A stretch of DNA of 64,000 bases from Nocardia nova NBRC 15556 (GTDB lineage Bacteria; Actinomycetota; Actinomycetes; Mycobacteriales; Mycobacteriaceae). Within the stretch, counting starts at the first letter, position 1, and every line of letters begins with the position of its first letter. Of the stretch, positions 17,748-26,286 are shown piece by piece. The position numbers and the translations under genes are program-made. The stretch lies in the NCBI RefSeq assembly GCF_001613005.1, contig NZ_BDBN01000001.1, positions 62,001-126,000 of the forward strand, in the 5' to 3' direction. The notes under the pieces were generated by a model. That model was not told the DNA's origin and searched no databases. It worked only from the letters and a program-made list of their open reading frames with translations.

Positions 17748-20700
17748 CTGTTCTTCCCTTCGCCGTGCCGATGCAGTTCGGCCTCCAGGATCGGCCCGAT
17801 GACCGCGAGGGCCTCGGGGTTGGTCATCTGGGCATGGGTGACGTCGACGCGGTGTTGCGTGATCTGCCCGGATACGAAGGGCCGCCACATCTCGCCGGTC
17901 AGCTCGCCGGTGATGCCTTCGGTCGCCGAGAAATACAGCAGATCGCCGTCGTAGCGTGCGGGCCGGTAGCTCGTGGACATGGCGACACTGTCGACATATC
18001 CCTGGTGGAGGCGTTCGAGCTGCTCACGGCTCAACCCGCGACCGGGACCGGGACTGTCGGCGAGCACGTCCACAGCTTCGTCCAGGGTGAGTGGCCGCGT
18101 GTCCGGGGTGGCCGACTCGTTGCCCTGCAGGTGGGTGACCAGATCACGGACGGTGGGCGGTTCCGGCTGGGGCGCACCCTCGTCGAAGGCCACGCTGTCG
18201 AACATCACGAGCAGTCCCACGGCGTGCCCCCGGGCGCGCAGCCGGACGGCGAGCGCGTGCGCGAGTTGCCCGCCCAGCGACCAGCCGAGCAGGTGGTAGG
18301 GGCCCTCCGGCTGGACGCGCGTGAGTTCGCGCAGATACACCTCGGCGAGCTCGTCGACGGTGTGGTACCTGCGCGACCCCCCGGAGACGGCCGGAGACTG
18401 CAGACCGTAGACGGGCCGGTCGGTGACGTACCGCAGCAGACCCGAGTAGCACCACGAGAGCGGAACGGCGGAATGCAGGCAGATCAGCGGAGTCCCGGAA
18501 CCGCTGCCACGCAACGGAAGAACCGGCTCCAGCGCCGAACCGCCGACCGCCACATCGCTGTTCCCGCCGGCCGCCGTGGCCTCGATGGCGGCGGCCAAGG
18601 TGTGCACCGTCGGGGTGAACAGCGAGGAAATCGTCACCGTCGTGCCGGTCCGCTCCGACAGTTGCCGGCACAGCTCGACGCCCAGCAACGAGTTGCCGCC
18701 GAGTTCGAAGAAGTTGTCGTCCAAGCCGACCCGAGATTGCCCGGTGACCTCGGCGATGGTCTCCGCGACCGTGCGCTCGATCGGCGATGTCGGCGCGCGG
18801 AACGCCGGACGCGGCAACGTCTGCGGATCCGGCAACGCGGATCGATCGGTCTTGCCGCTGCTCGGATTGATCGGTATCTCGGGCAGCGGCACCAGCATCG
18901 CCGGAATCATGCCGGGCGGCAGCACGGTGCGTAGCCGCGCCAGGACGGCGGTGCGGTCGAAGTGCTCCTTCGCGGCCGCCGTGGGGACGACATAGCCGAT
19001 CAGCCGATCGCCGAGCGCCTCGGACGTCCACACCCGCACCACGGCCTGATCGACCGTCTCGTCCGCGGCCAGTGCGCGCTCCACCTCGGACGGCTCGATG
19101 CGCTGCCCCCGCAGCGAGATTTGAACATCGCCACGGCCGAGGTACTCGAGCGTGCCGTCGGGTTGTTCCCGGACCATGTCACCCGTGCGATACATCCGAG
19201 TTCCGGGCTCTCCGTAAGGATTTGCCACGAAACTCTGCGCGGTGATTCCGGGCCGCCCGAGATACCCGCGCGCCAAGGCGTCCCCGGCGAGATACAGTTC
19301 GCCGCGGGCGCCGCGTGGCGCCGGGCGCAGCCGGGCGTCCAGTACCGGAGTCTGCACGCCGGGCAGTCCGCGGCCGATCGTGATGAGCGCGTTCGGATTG
19401 AGCGGTTCGGTTTGGGTCACCACGACGGTGGCCTCGGTGGGGCCGTAGGAGTTGAACATCGGGAGCCGGCCCGCCCAGCGTTCGGCCAATGCCGGCGGGC
19501 ATTTGTCACCGCCCACGGTGACGGTCCGCAGCGCCGGCAATCGGTCCGGGTCGAGCGTCGCCAGAATGGCCGGTGTAACCACCAGATGGGTGACGCCCTC
19601 GTCCTCCATCACCTGCGAAAGCCGCTGTCCCGCAATGATGTCCGGCGCGAGTGCCACCAGCTTCGCTCCGGGTGTGAACGCGGAGAGATATTCGAGCATC
19701 GACGCATCGCAGAACGGTGAATGTGCCTGCAACACCACCGAATCGCTGCCGATGCGGTTACGGGTGCGCAGATCGTCGGCCAATGTCGCCAGACCTTCGT
19801 GGGTGCTCAGCACTCCCTTGGGTTCACCGGTCGATCCGGAGGTGTAGATCAGATAGGCCGGGTGGGCGGCCCGCAGCGGTCGTATCCGATCCGCGTCGGT
19901 CACCGCGGCGGTCGACCGGGCCGCGGCGGCACGGGTGAACTCGTCGCTGTCGAGCAACAGCCAATCGACCGCGGTGCTCTCCAGAGGCGTGCGCCACTCG
20001 GTGCGGGTGATGCCCAGCGCCGCACCGGAATCGGCGATCAGCTTCGACACGCGCGCCGGCGGATCAGCGGGATTGACCGGGAAGAACACCGCGCCGGCTC
20101 GGGCGACCGCCCACAGCGCCATGACCGATTCCACCGACCGGGACAACGCCACCGCGACAACGACTTCCGGCCGGGCTCCGTGCGCGATCAGCTCGCGCGC
20201 CCACTGCGCGGTCGTCTCGTCGAGTTCGCGATAGGTCACCGATCGGTCCGGCCCACTCAGTGCGATCCGTTCACCGGCATCGATTCCGCCGGAGAGCAAC
20301 TCCGGCAGCAACCGCTGGTGCTGCCGCTGCTGCGGGGCGGCGATCGTGTGGGTACCGGCGACAGCCGCGAACACCTTCTCCGTAGCGTCGGCCCACAGGA
20401 ATCGGGACAGGCACTCCATGAACTGCTGCCGATACCCCTCCACTTCGTCTGCCCGATACAGCTCCGGGTTGGCGTGGAAATCGACGACGAACGGCTCGTC
20501 GCCGAAGCGGTAGCAGCTGATCGCCATATCCTCCACCGGGCCGGCCGAAAGCAGTTGCGTCCGACCGCGAACGGCGCCGAAGTCGATGCTGTCGGGCAGG
20601 CTGAGAACGTTGATCAGCGGGCCGTAGCCGTGGCGACCGGCCCGGCCCACGCCGTGGTCACGGAGCAGGTCTTCGTGCCGGTACAACTGGTGGCGCAGCG

Positions 20701-21694
20701 CGCCGATCATGTTCAGGCGCACCTGGCGGACGAGGTCGCCCACCGTGCTCTCGGCCACGCCCCGCACTCGCAACGGCACCACGTTGGAGACCATCCCGGC
20801 CGACTGCCGCAGCGCTCCCGTGGTGCGACCGGCGACGGGCAGCGACACCGTGACATCGGTATCACCGGTCATCTGCGCGAGAAAGGCGGTCACCGCCGCG
20901 ACCAGCACCTCGGCCACCCCCGTGCCGTACCGCCGCGCTGCGGCGTCGAGCCGTGCCATGACCTCCGCATCGACAATCGCATGCGCGATATGAGGGTGTG
21001 CCGAGGGCGCCGCGTACCGCTCGCTGAGGCGCGTTACGTGATCGAGGCCGGCCAGCTCCTTGCCCCAGTACTCGCGGTCGGCGGCGAACCGGGACGAGGA
21101 CCGGTACCGCTGCTCGGCCGCCACGATCTCGGTCAGTGACACCGCCCGGCACGGTGCGGGGGGCCGTCCTTCGGTTGCGGCGGAATGTAATTCGGCCGTT
21201 CGCTGCAACACCCGAGCGGCGCCGAAACCGTCGACGGCGATGTGGTGGCTGCGCGCATAACAGCGATAACGGCCGGGGCCGAGAGTGAACAGCACCGTCT
21301 TCGTGACGTCGTCGCCGGTCAGGTCGATGCCCCGATGATGATCCCGGCTCATCCACTCGTCGGCGGCGCGTTCGGGATCGGGGTGATCACTCAGATCTAT
21401 GCAGTCGAATCCGGCGTCCAGCTCGTGGTCGAGGTATTGGCGCGGTCGGCCCCCGACGACGGCGAATCGCACATGCGGCGACTGCAATTCGCGCGCGGCG
21501 CGGCGGGCGCACTGCTGGAGCAGGCCCAGATCGAGTTCGCCCTGCACATCGGTGTATTGGGAGATGGAGAACGGAACCGAGGGATGTAATTGCTGGGCCA
21601 GCCACAGTTCCGACTGCGCTACCGACAATTCGAAGAAGTCCGCGTCCGGAGCCACGCCGTCGTGACGACGCGTGGTACTCGAGAGGTCTACCAC
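17744..21694 (-). CDS. Single-module nonribosomal peptide synthetase, C-A-T-TE (EntF-like), tyrosine-type specificity
   Basis: A 1316-residue enzyme. The condensation domain (about 20-440) has the active site HHIAVDG at 150-156. The adenylation domain (about 465-960) shows YTSGSTGEPKG 617-627, SYGPTEA from 749, YRTGDMV, and the A10 lysine K948 in NPSSGKTDR. Specificity positions read D663 A664 L667 V705 T726 G728 S749 V757 V758 K948, one change from a published tyrosine code. The carrier Ser is 1002 in LGGNSL. The thioesterase nucleophile is S1139 in GWSLGG. GTG start with AAGGA upstream. No MbtH-like gene is adjacent. Confidence 0.9.
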   Translation of the reverse strand: MVDLSSTTRRHDGVAPDADFFELSVAQSELWLAQQLHPSVPFSISQYTDVQGELDLGLLQQCARRAARELQSPHVRFAVVGGRPRQYLDHELDAGFDCIDLSDHPDPERAADEWMSRDHHRGIDLTGDDVTKTVLFTLGPGRYRCYARSHHIAVDGFGAARVLQRTAELHSAATEGRPPAPCRAVSLTEIVAAEQRYRSSSRFAADREYWGKELAGLDHVTRLSERYAAPSAHPHIAHAIVDAEVMARLDAAARRYGTGVAEVLVAAVTAFLAQMTGDTDVTVSLPVAGRTTGALRQSAGMVSNVVPLRVRGVAESTVGDLVRQVRLNMIGALRHQLYRHEDLLRDHGVGRAGRHGYGPLINVLSLPDSIDFGAVRGRTQLLSAGPVEDMAISCYRFGDEPFVVDFHANPELYRADEVEGYRQQFMECLSRFLWADATEKVFAAVAGTHTIAAPQQRQHQRLLPELLSGGIDAGERIALSGPDRSVTYRELDETTAQWARELIAHGARPEVVVAVALSRSVESVMALWAVARAGAVFFPVNPADPPARVSKLIADSGAALGITRTEWRTPLESTAVDWLLLDSDEFTRAAAARSTAAVTDADRIRPLRAAHPAYLIYTSGSTGEPKGVLSTHEGLATLADDLRTRNRIGSDSVVLQAHSPFCDASMLEYLSAFTPGAKLVALAPDIIAGQRLSQVMEDEGVTHLVVTPAILATLDPDRLPALRTVTVGGDKCPPALAERWAGRLPMFNSYGPTEATVVVTQTEPLNPNALITIGRGLPGVQTPVLDARLRPAPRGARGELYLAGDALARGYLGRPGITAQSFVANPYGEPGTRMYRTGDMVREQPDGTLEYLGRGDVQISLRGQRIEPSEVERALAADETVDQAVVRVWTSEALGDRLIGYVVPTAAAKEHFDRTAVLARLRTVLPPGMIPAMLVPLPEIPINPSSGKTDRSALPDPQTLPRPAFRAPTSPIERTVAETIAEVTGQSRVGLDDNFFELGGNSLLGVELCRQLSERTGTTVTISSLFTPTVHTLAAAIEATAAGGNSDVAVGGSALEPVLPLRGSGSGTPLICLHSAVPLSWCYSGLLRYVTDRPVYGLQSPAVSGGSRRYHTVDELAEVYLRELTRVQPEGPYHLLGWSLGGQLAHALAVRLRARGHAVGLLVMFDSVAFDEGAPQPEPPTVRDLVTHLQGNESATPDTRPLTLDEAVDVLADSPGPGRGLSREQLERLHQGYVDSVAMSTSYRPARYDGDLLYFSATEGITGELTGEMWRPFVSGQITQHRVDVTHAQMTNPEALAVIGPILEAELHRHGEGKNR

Positions 21695-21756
21695 CGCAAT
21701 TCCTTAAATCTCGACGGCGAGGATATCGACGAAAGTGTTTGTGCGAAAAGGCGACA

Positions 21757-22521
21757 TCACGATCCGACCCGCGTCCGGAGAAAACCCTCTACTTCCGCCG
21801 TCATCCGGTCGACCGAATCGGCGACGAAGAGGAGGGGCTGGCAAATGCTGTCGTCGATATCGCTGGTGAGTATGTCCTCGACCCGGAACTCTCGCAGATC
21901 CGCATGCACGAAGGACTCCATCTCCGTGACCGAGGACAGAATCGCGGCTCCGTACGCGCGCGGATAACCCTTTTCGGCGACCACGCCGACCTCCAGGGTG
22001 AACCAGAACAATCGCGCGATCGCGGCCCGCTCCTCGTCGGAGGTGGCGCGGTTGGCGGCGCGGCCGAAGCAGCGATACAGTTCCGCGAATTCCGGATCGG
22101 CGAGTATCACCGCATGTCCGACCAATTCGTGGATGACATCGGGATCGGGCGAGAACGATTGTTCGGTCACCGGCCGCACGTCCGGGGTCGCGTGCAGGAT
22201 GCCGTCGGCCATGGGGCCGTAGAACAGGCGGCCCGGCTGGCTTCCGATGGCCGGTGCGAGCTCGAAACCGGTCAGGGACCGAAGCGTGCGGGTAACCTCG
22301 CTCATCTGCGGTACCCGGTCGGCGGGCAGTTGAACGATGCGAGCGGCGGCACGATACTCCGCACATCCCAGTTCCTCGTGCATGGCCCGAAGCGTCGCGA
22401 AAACCCGTGACCAGAGCGCGTCTTCGTCGCTGCTGTAGACGAATTCGGGCAACGGCTGCCCGGGGCGGCATGCGCGGGCGACGCGCTCACGCTCGGAACG
22501 AACGTCGAGACCAACCGTCAT
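21757..22521 (-). CDS. Aromatic amino acid (phenylalanine) hydroxylase
   Basis: A 254-residue biopterin-dependent, non-heme iron hydroxylase. The metal facial triad is visible as H131 and H136 in DPDVIHELVGHAVILADPEF and E177 in FWFTLEVGV; ILHATPDVRPVTEQSFSPDP precedes it. It converts Phe to Tyr using O2 and a pterin. The PacX-type variant that makes meta-tyrosine is the main alternative. ATG 22521 is chosen over the TTG at 22530 because the strong GAGGAGAGGA lies 9 bases upstream of it. It is the first gene of the NRPS operon, 62 bases ahead of the synthetase. Confidence 0.85.
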   Translation of the reverse strand: MTVGLDVRSERERVARACRPGQPLPEFVYSSDEDALWSRVFATLRAMHEELGCAEYRAAARIVQLPADRVPQMSEVTRTLRSLTGFELAPAIGSQPGRLFYGPMADGILHATPDVRPVTEQSFSPDPDVIHELVGHAVILADPEFAELYRCFGRAANRATSDEERAAIARLFWFTLEVGVVAEKGYPRAYGAAILSSVTEMESFVHADLREFRVEDILTSDIDDSICQPLLFVADSVDRMTAEVEGFLRTRVGS

Positions 22522-22831
22522 CGCAATCAATCCTCTCCTCGAGTTGCCTAAAGTGCGCAGGTCATCACCACTCGGAATCGATCGGCGCTGACAATAGGTG
22601 CGTTCTGTGTGCGCGAGTACCCCCGGCTATTTCCTGCAAACAAATCGGCGAAGGCGGCGAGCATAAAGTAGAACGCGGCTTCCCGCAATACAGCTCGGGG
22701 AATATTGGGTGAAGATTCTTCGCCGTACGCGGACCTGCGCGAAAAGTGAAACGGGTTGTCCGGCAAGCGGAAGATTTCCTGCCCGATCTGTCGCTTTTCT
22801 CCCGAAATCTTCATGGCGCCTTCACCAATGT
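22522..22831. other. Noncoding upstream region of the NRPS operon
   Basis: About 310 bases between the hydroxylase start and the antigen-85 remnant. It is less GC-rich than its surroundings, with short AT patches around 22620-22720. It should contain the promoter of the hydroxylase-NRPS-methyltransferase operon, but I see no clear -10/-35 pair or palindrome. No coding remnant of the missing antigen-85 C-terminus is recognisable here. Confidence 0.5.
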
Positions 22832-23194
22832 TCAGGCGCCGATCACGGCCGCGAACATCGGCCACGAATCGTGCACGACATTCACGTTCCGGTCGGCGAA
22901 GAACGTCGCCACGTCGGTGCGGTCGAGCCATCCCGACCCGGTTTCCCCGCCCTCGACGCCGTCGAGGAGATACAGCGTCGGGCGGGGCGCCGAGGTATCC
23001 GCCGGGCGCAGCACCCGTACGGGGACGGACCGGTCCATCGCCGGTGAGTACACGTTCAAGGCGGCCTGCGCGGCGACCGGCGACCGATCCACCGGATCGC
23101 CGCCGGCTGACGCGGCCCCCACGGTCGTCGCCGAGAGGAGCAGGACGAAGACCCCGGCGAGCCACCGTAAACCTCCCGCGGGCAGGTTCGGCAT
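22832..23194 (-). pseudogene. Truncated antigen-85/mycolyltransferase-type esterase
   Basis: The 120-residue frame has a signal peptide, then LNVYSPAMDRSVPVRVLRPAD and TLYLLDGVEGGETGSGWLDRTDV, the first strands and LLDG oxyanion region of antigen-85-type esterases. It then keeps FFADRNVNVV, after which the family would continue with M-P-x-G-G. Instead the frame ends in HDSWPMFAAVIGA and stops. The Ser-Asp-His catalytic part (about 200 residues) is missing and is not found downstream. A 3' deletion is the simplest reading. Any product would be a secreted fragment without activity. Confidence 0.65.
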
Positions 23195-23329
23195 CGGCCC
23201 CTCCGCTCTTCTCGGGCGAACAACGGTGATCAGTCAAGCTACTACACGGCGAGCGGGGAACTCCCGGTTTGCCGCCACATTGCTGAGCGAGTCTTCTGTC
23301 GCTGAGGTCGGCGAATGCCGCGGCCAGGG

Positions 23330-24262
23330 TCAACGGGGTAGGGCCGGACACCTCAGCGGATCGACCCCGGTGAGGTCGGCGCAGGCGTCCCAGAGCTCGG
23401 CCGCGGTGTCGACGTCGGTCATATGGGCATGGGGTGTTTCGCGATGCGGTCGTCCACGAAGGCCGAAAACCCTCGGCCCCCACAGCTCACCACCGGTGAT
23501 CTCGGCATCGAGGGTGGCTCGGACGATGCTCTCGGCGCCCGCGTGCTTGCCGTGCAGCACAACGCCGGCGGGCAGGCCGCGCAGGCGCTGGGCCGGAGGA
23601 TGGACGAACAGCGGTGGTCGCGACGGGGTGAGCGAGTCCAGGGCGCCGCCGGGATGGGCGAGGATGTTCGCGGTGCCGGCCCCGCATGCCCGCAGTCGGC
23701 GATCCAATTCGAAACCGATCATCATCTGCGCCAGTTTCGATCGCCCGTAGGTGCGTTCGGGCCGGTAGTCGCGCTCCGACTGCAGATCGCCGAGATCCAG
23801 CCGCTCCGACCGCGCGGCGAAGCTGCCCACCGTGACCACCCGGCTCCGCGAGGCGGCTGTCAGCCTCGGCATCAGGTGTGCGACCAGCGCGAAATGGCCG
23901 AGATGATTTGTCGCGAACATCGCTTCGTGTCCCCGCGGGTTCACCCGGCGCTGCGGGGCCGACAGGAGTATTCCGGCGTTGAGTACGACCGCGTCCAAGC
24001 GCTCGACGCCGAGGGCGTCGACGGTCGCGGGCAGTGCGGACAGGTCCGCGAGGTCCAGCGGCACCGAGAGCGGTCGAGCGTGCGGAACGCGCCTCCGGAT
24101 CGCCTTGATCGCGAGGCCGGCTTTGGCGGTGTCGCGGCACCCGAGCGCCACTGTGGCGCCCGCGGCGGCGAGTTGCTCCGCGACGAAGTATCCGATGCCC
24201 GCACTGGCGCCGGTGACCAGAATCGTCTTCCCCTCGGCTCGACAGCCGCTGTGCCATGTCAT
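23330..24262 (-). CDS. Short-chain dehydrogenase/reductase
   Basis: A 310-residue NAD(P)-dependent oxidoreductase of the retinol-dehydrogenase-like SDR type. The cofactor motif is VTGASAGIGYFVAEQLAAAG, the NAG motif is AVVLNAGIL, the catalytic Ser is in VVTVGSFAA, and YGRSK carries the Tyr and Lys (YxxxK). ATG 24262 is chosen: the Rossmann strand begins 13 residues later, and AGGG lies upstream. The GTG at 24301 would add a non-family leader. The nearby genes give no pathway context. Confidence 0.8.
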   Translation of the reverse strand: MTWHSGCRAEGKTILVTGASAGIGYFVAEQLAAAGATVALGCRDTAKAGLAIKAIRRRVPHARPLSVPLDLADLSALPATVDALGVERLDAVVLNAGILLSAPQRRVNPRGHEAMFATNHLGHFALVAHLMPRLTAASRSRVVTVGSFAARSERLDLGDLQSERDYRPERTYGRSKLAQMMIGFELDRRLRACGAGTANILAHPGGALDSLTPSRPPLFVHPPAQRLRGLPAGVVLHGKHAGAESIVRATLDAEITGGELWGPRVFGLRGRPHRETPHAHMTDVDTAAELWDACADLTGVDPLRCPALPR

Positions 24263-24626
24263 GCCGGCAACCCTGACATCGTGCTCTTGCACCGCCCTCA
24301 CGTGCCACTGGCACGCGGGCGGATGTCGTGAACGGTAACCACCGGAAAGCTGACGGTCGGCGCGGGGGGATATATTCTCAGGTCGAAGGTTGTATTCGGG
24401 GGAATTGCAGGAAGAGATGCGGCGTGGAATTGCGCTCTTTACGAAAAGAATCTTGTGGGAATTAACTTTCCAGTCTGAATAATTAATTGCGGATAATGAA
24501 ATTCTGGACGCGTTTTAATTACGCGATTTCGACCATGGAAAGATGAGAAGAAGCTATATTTTAGAAACTCAGTGTTGCGGTCCGACATCCGGTCGTACCG
24601 TTGCTCGATATTTTCTGGAGTTAGTC
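24263..24626. other. AT-rich intergenic promoter region
   Basis: About 360 bases between divergent genes. From about 24360 to 24610 the sequence is clearly AT-rich for this genome (runs such as AATAATTAATTG and TATATTTTAG). This suggests strong, possibly H-NS/Lsr2-bound promoter DNA for the secreted protein gene at 24627. No coding frame looks real here. Confidence 0.45.
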
Positions 24627-25244
24627 ATGAGATCGATCTCTTCCCTGGTTCGTGCCGGCGTTCTCGCTCCCGTGGCGGTCGCCACCGTCTTTTGTCTGGC
24701 GGCACCGGCGAATGCCGCCCCGGTCAGCGTGAACTGGAGCTGTAAGGGCACCATTCTCGGGATCGGCCAGACCTCGAGTATGACCACATCGGTCACCGGC
24801 ACCGCGCCGGGTTCGGCGGCGTCGGGTTCGGCGGTGGCCATCACCCTCACGCCGGGTTCCTCGTCGGTGCCCAGTTCGGCGTCCGGCTTCACGGTGAACA
24901 ACATCAGCAACTTGAAGATGACCTTCCCGACTCCCGCGAATTCGACACTGGTCTCGGCCACCGCCTCCGGGGGGACCGTGGCCGGCACCGTCACCACGTC
25001 GGGTGGGAATGTCGTTCTGACCGTGCCCGGTCCGATCGCCGGCGGTACCAGCTTCACGCCGCCGGCGGTGACCATCAACGTCACCGCCGGTACTCCCGGC
25101 ACGCCGATCACCAGCAAGTACGCGGGGACCAGCTACACGAATCCCGGTATGACCATGACGACCAACGTCGCCTTGGTCGGCAATGTGGCGACCTCGTGTT
25201 ATCCGAATCCGTCCCCGACCCTCACCACCACATCTGTCAGCTGA
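24627..25244 (+). CDS. Secreted Ser/Thr/Gly-rich beta-sandwich protein
   Basis: A 205-residue exported protein. The signal peptide ends in ANA-AP; GGAG lies 8 bases before the ATG at 24627. The mature protein has one Cys near the start (NWSCKG) and one near the end (TSCYPN), probably a disulfide. Between them are repeated beta-strand phrases rich in Thr, Ser and Gly (VTGTAPGSAASGSAVAITLTPG and similar). Similar secreted proteins are common in Nocardia and Rhodococcus without assigned function. Adhesion or envelope roles are guesses. A strong hairpin follows the stop. Confidence 0.65.
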   Translation: MRSISSLVRAGVLAPVAVATVFCLAAPANAAPVSVNWSCKGTILGIGQTSSMTTSVTGTAPGSAASGSAVAITLTPGSSSVPSSASGFTVNNISNLKMTFPTPANSTLVSATASGGTVAGTVTTSGGNVVLTVPGPIAGGTSFTPPAVTINVTAGTPGTPITSKYAGTSYTNPGMTMTTNVALVGNVATSCYPNPSPTLTTTSVS

Positions 25245-25307
25245 TTCCGCGGACAGGGGCCACGGCGTGACGGCCGGTGTCCGCGCCGGCGGCCGGTGGT
25301 GAACATG

Positions 25308-25341
25308 CCTGGACCGGGTTGTGTCAGCAGCCCGGTCCAGG
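25308..25341 (+). terminator. Hairpin terminator after the secreted protein
   Basis: CCTGGACCGGG at 25308-25318 and its exact complement at 25331-25341 form an 11-bp stem with a 12-base loop, followed by GTTTC. It is 63 bases past the stop at 25244. The remaining 240 bases to the MarR start hold no convincing gene. Confidence 0.7.
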
Positions 25342-25580
25342 TTTCACCCGGGCGGGACGGGTGACTGCTGTTCCTCATAGTGGTTGCCCCGCTTCACGTT
25401 TGGGGTACGGGAAACCGTTGGACCGAATTCTGAAATGCACCGTATCGCATGGGTCGGTGTGTCGTACAGTGCATGTCCGACACTGCCCACGGTCGCTTCG
25501 CCGGCCGCGGCGGTGCCAGCTTTCGTGATGTTCGTCAGCCGCGGTTCGGCTGTCGTCCGAATCGATTGACAGGAGCACAC

Positions 25581-26102
25581 ATGCCCGCTTCAATCGCCCG
25601 GCGGCGATCCCGGAGAACAGCCGAACCCGCCCGACTCTCGGTCGAACTCAAAAGGGCCCTGGAGTTCTACCACGGAACCGTCGAGGACCTGGCCCGCGAA
25701 TTGATCAGAGTGCTGGGTGTGAACGAAACCGACCGGCGTGCTTTGGAAATCGTGCTGGCCGACGACGAGAAGTCGACGACGCCGGGACTGCTGGCCGAAC
25801 GGCTCGGCATCACGGCTGCCGGCGTCACGATCATGCTCAATCGGCTGGAGAAGCAGGGCTATATCGCCCGCTCGCTGCATCCGACCGATCGTCGTCGCGT
25901 GATAGTGATGGCCACCGAACTCGCGGCGTATCGCATACGAGAAATCGTCGTGCCGATGCTCGTCGAGAGTTACAAGATGTTGTCGAGCTGGTACGACTCG
26001 CACGAACTCGAAATAATCGCCGACTTTCTCACCCGCGCGGGTGAGCTGCAACAAATCCACCGGCAACGACTGCGCGACGTGGATCCCTACTCGAGGTCCT
26101 GA
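25581..26102 (+). CDS. MarR family transcriptional regulator
   Basis: A 173-residue winged-helix protein. The DNA-binding region is TTPGLLAERLGITAAGVTIMLNRLEKQGYIARSLHPTDRRRVIVMAT, with the MarR hallmark DRR in the wing. Flanking helices form the dimer interface. CAGGAG lies 7 bases before the ATG at 25581, so the longer frame from 25449 is rejected. It probably controls itself or the neighbouring secreted protein; no palindrome was located. Ligand unknown. Confidence 0.85.
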   Translation: MPASIARRRSRRTAEPARLSVELKRALEFYHGTVEDLARELIRVLGVNETDRRALEIVLADDEKSTTPGLLAERLGITAAGVTIMLNRLEKQGYIARSLHPTDRRRVIVMATELAAYRIREIVVPMLVESYKMLSSWYDSHELEIIADFLTRAGELQQIHRQRLRDVDPYSRS

Positions 26103-26286
26103 AACTCGGCCGCGAAGCCTCGAGGCCTCGCCCGTTCGGCGAGGCGACACCGTAATGCGCGCGTTTCGCTGTTCGCGGAACTGCCGGAATTCGACGTCCG
26201 ACGCTCGGGCGTGTTTTCGGTGTCGGAGGCGGTGTGCGCACCGGTTCCGGCGGTCGGCGCATCACAAGGAAGAAAGCGGTGGGCGG

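Noticed and set aside
17765..18934. 389-residue plus-strand frame inside the NRPS
   Set aside because: Low-complexity Arg/Gly/His mirror of the thioesterase and carrier domains, which are clearly coding on minus.
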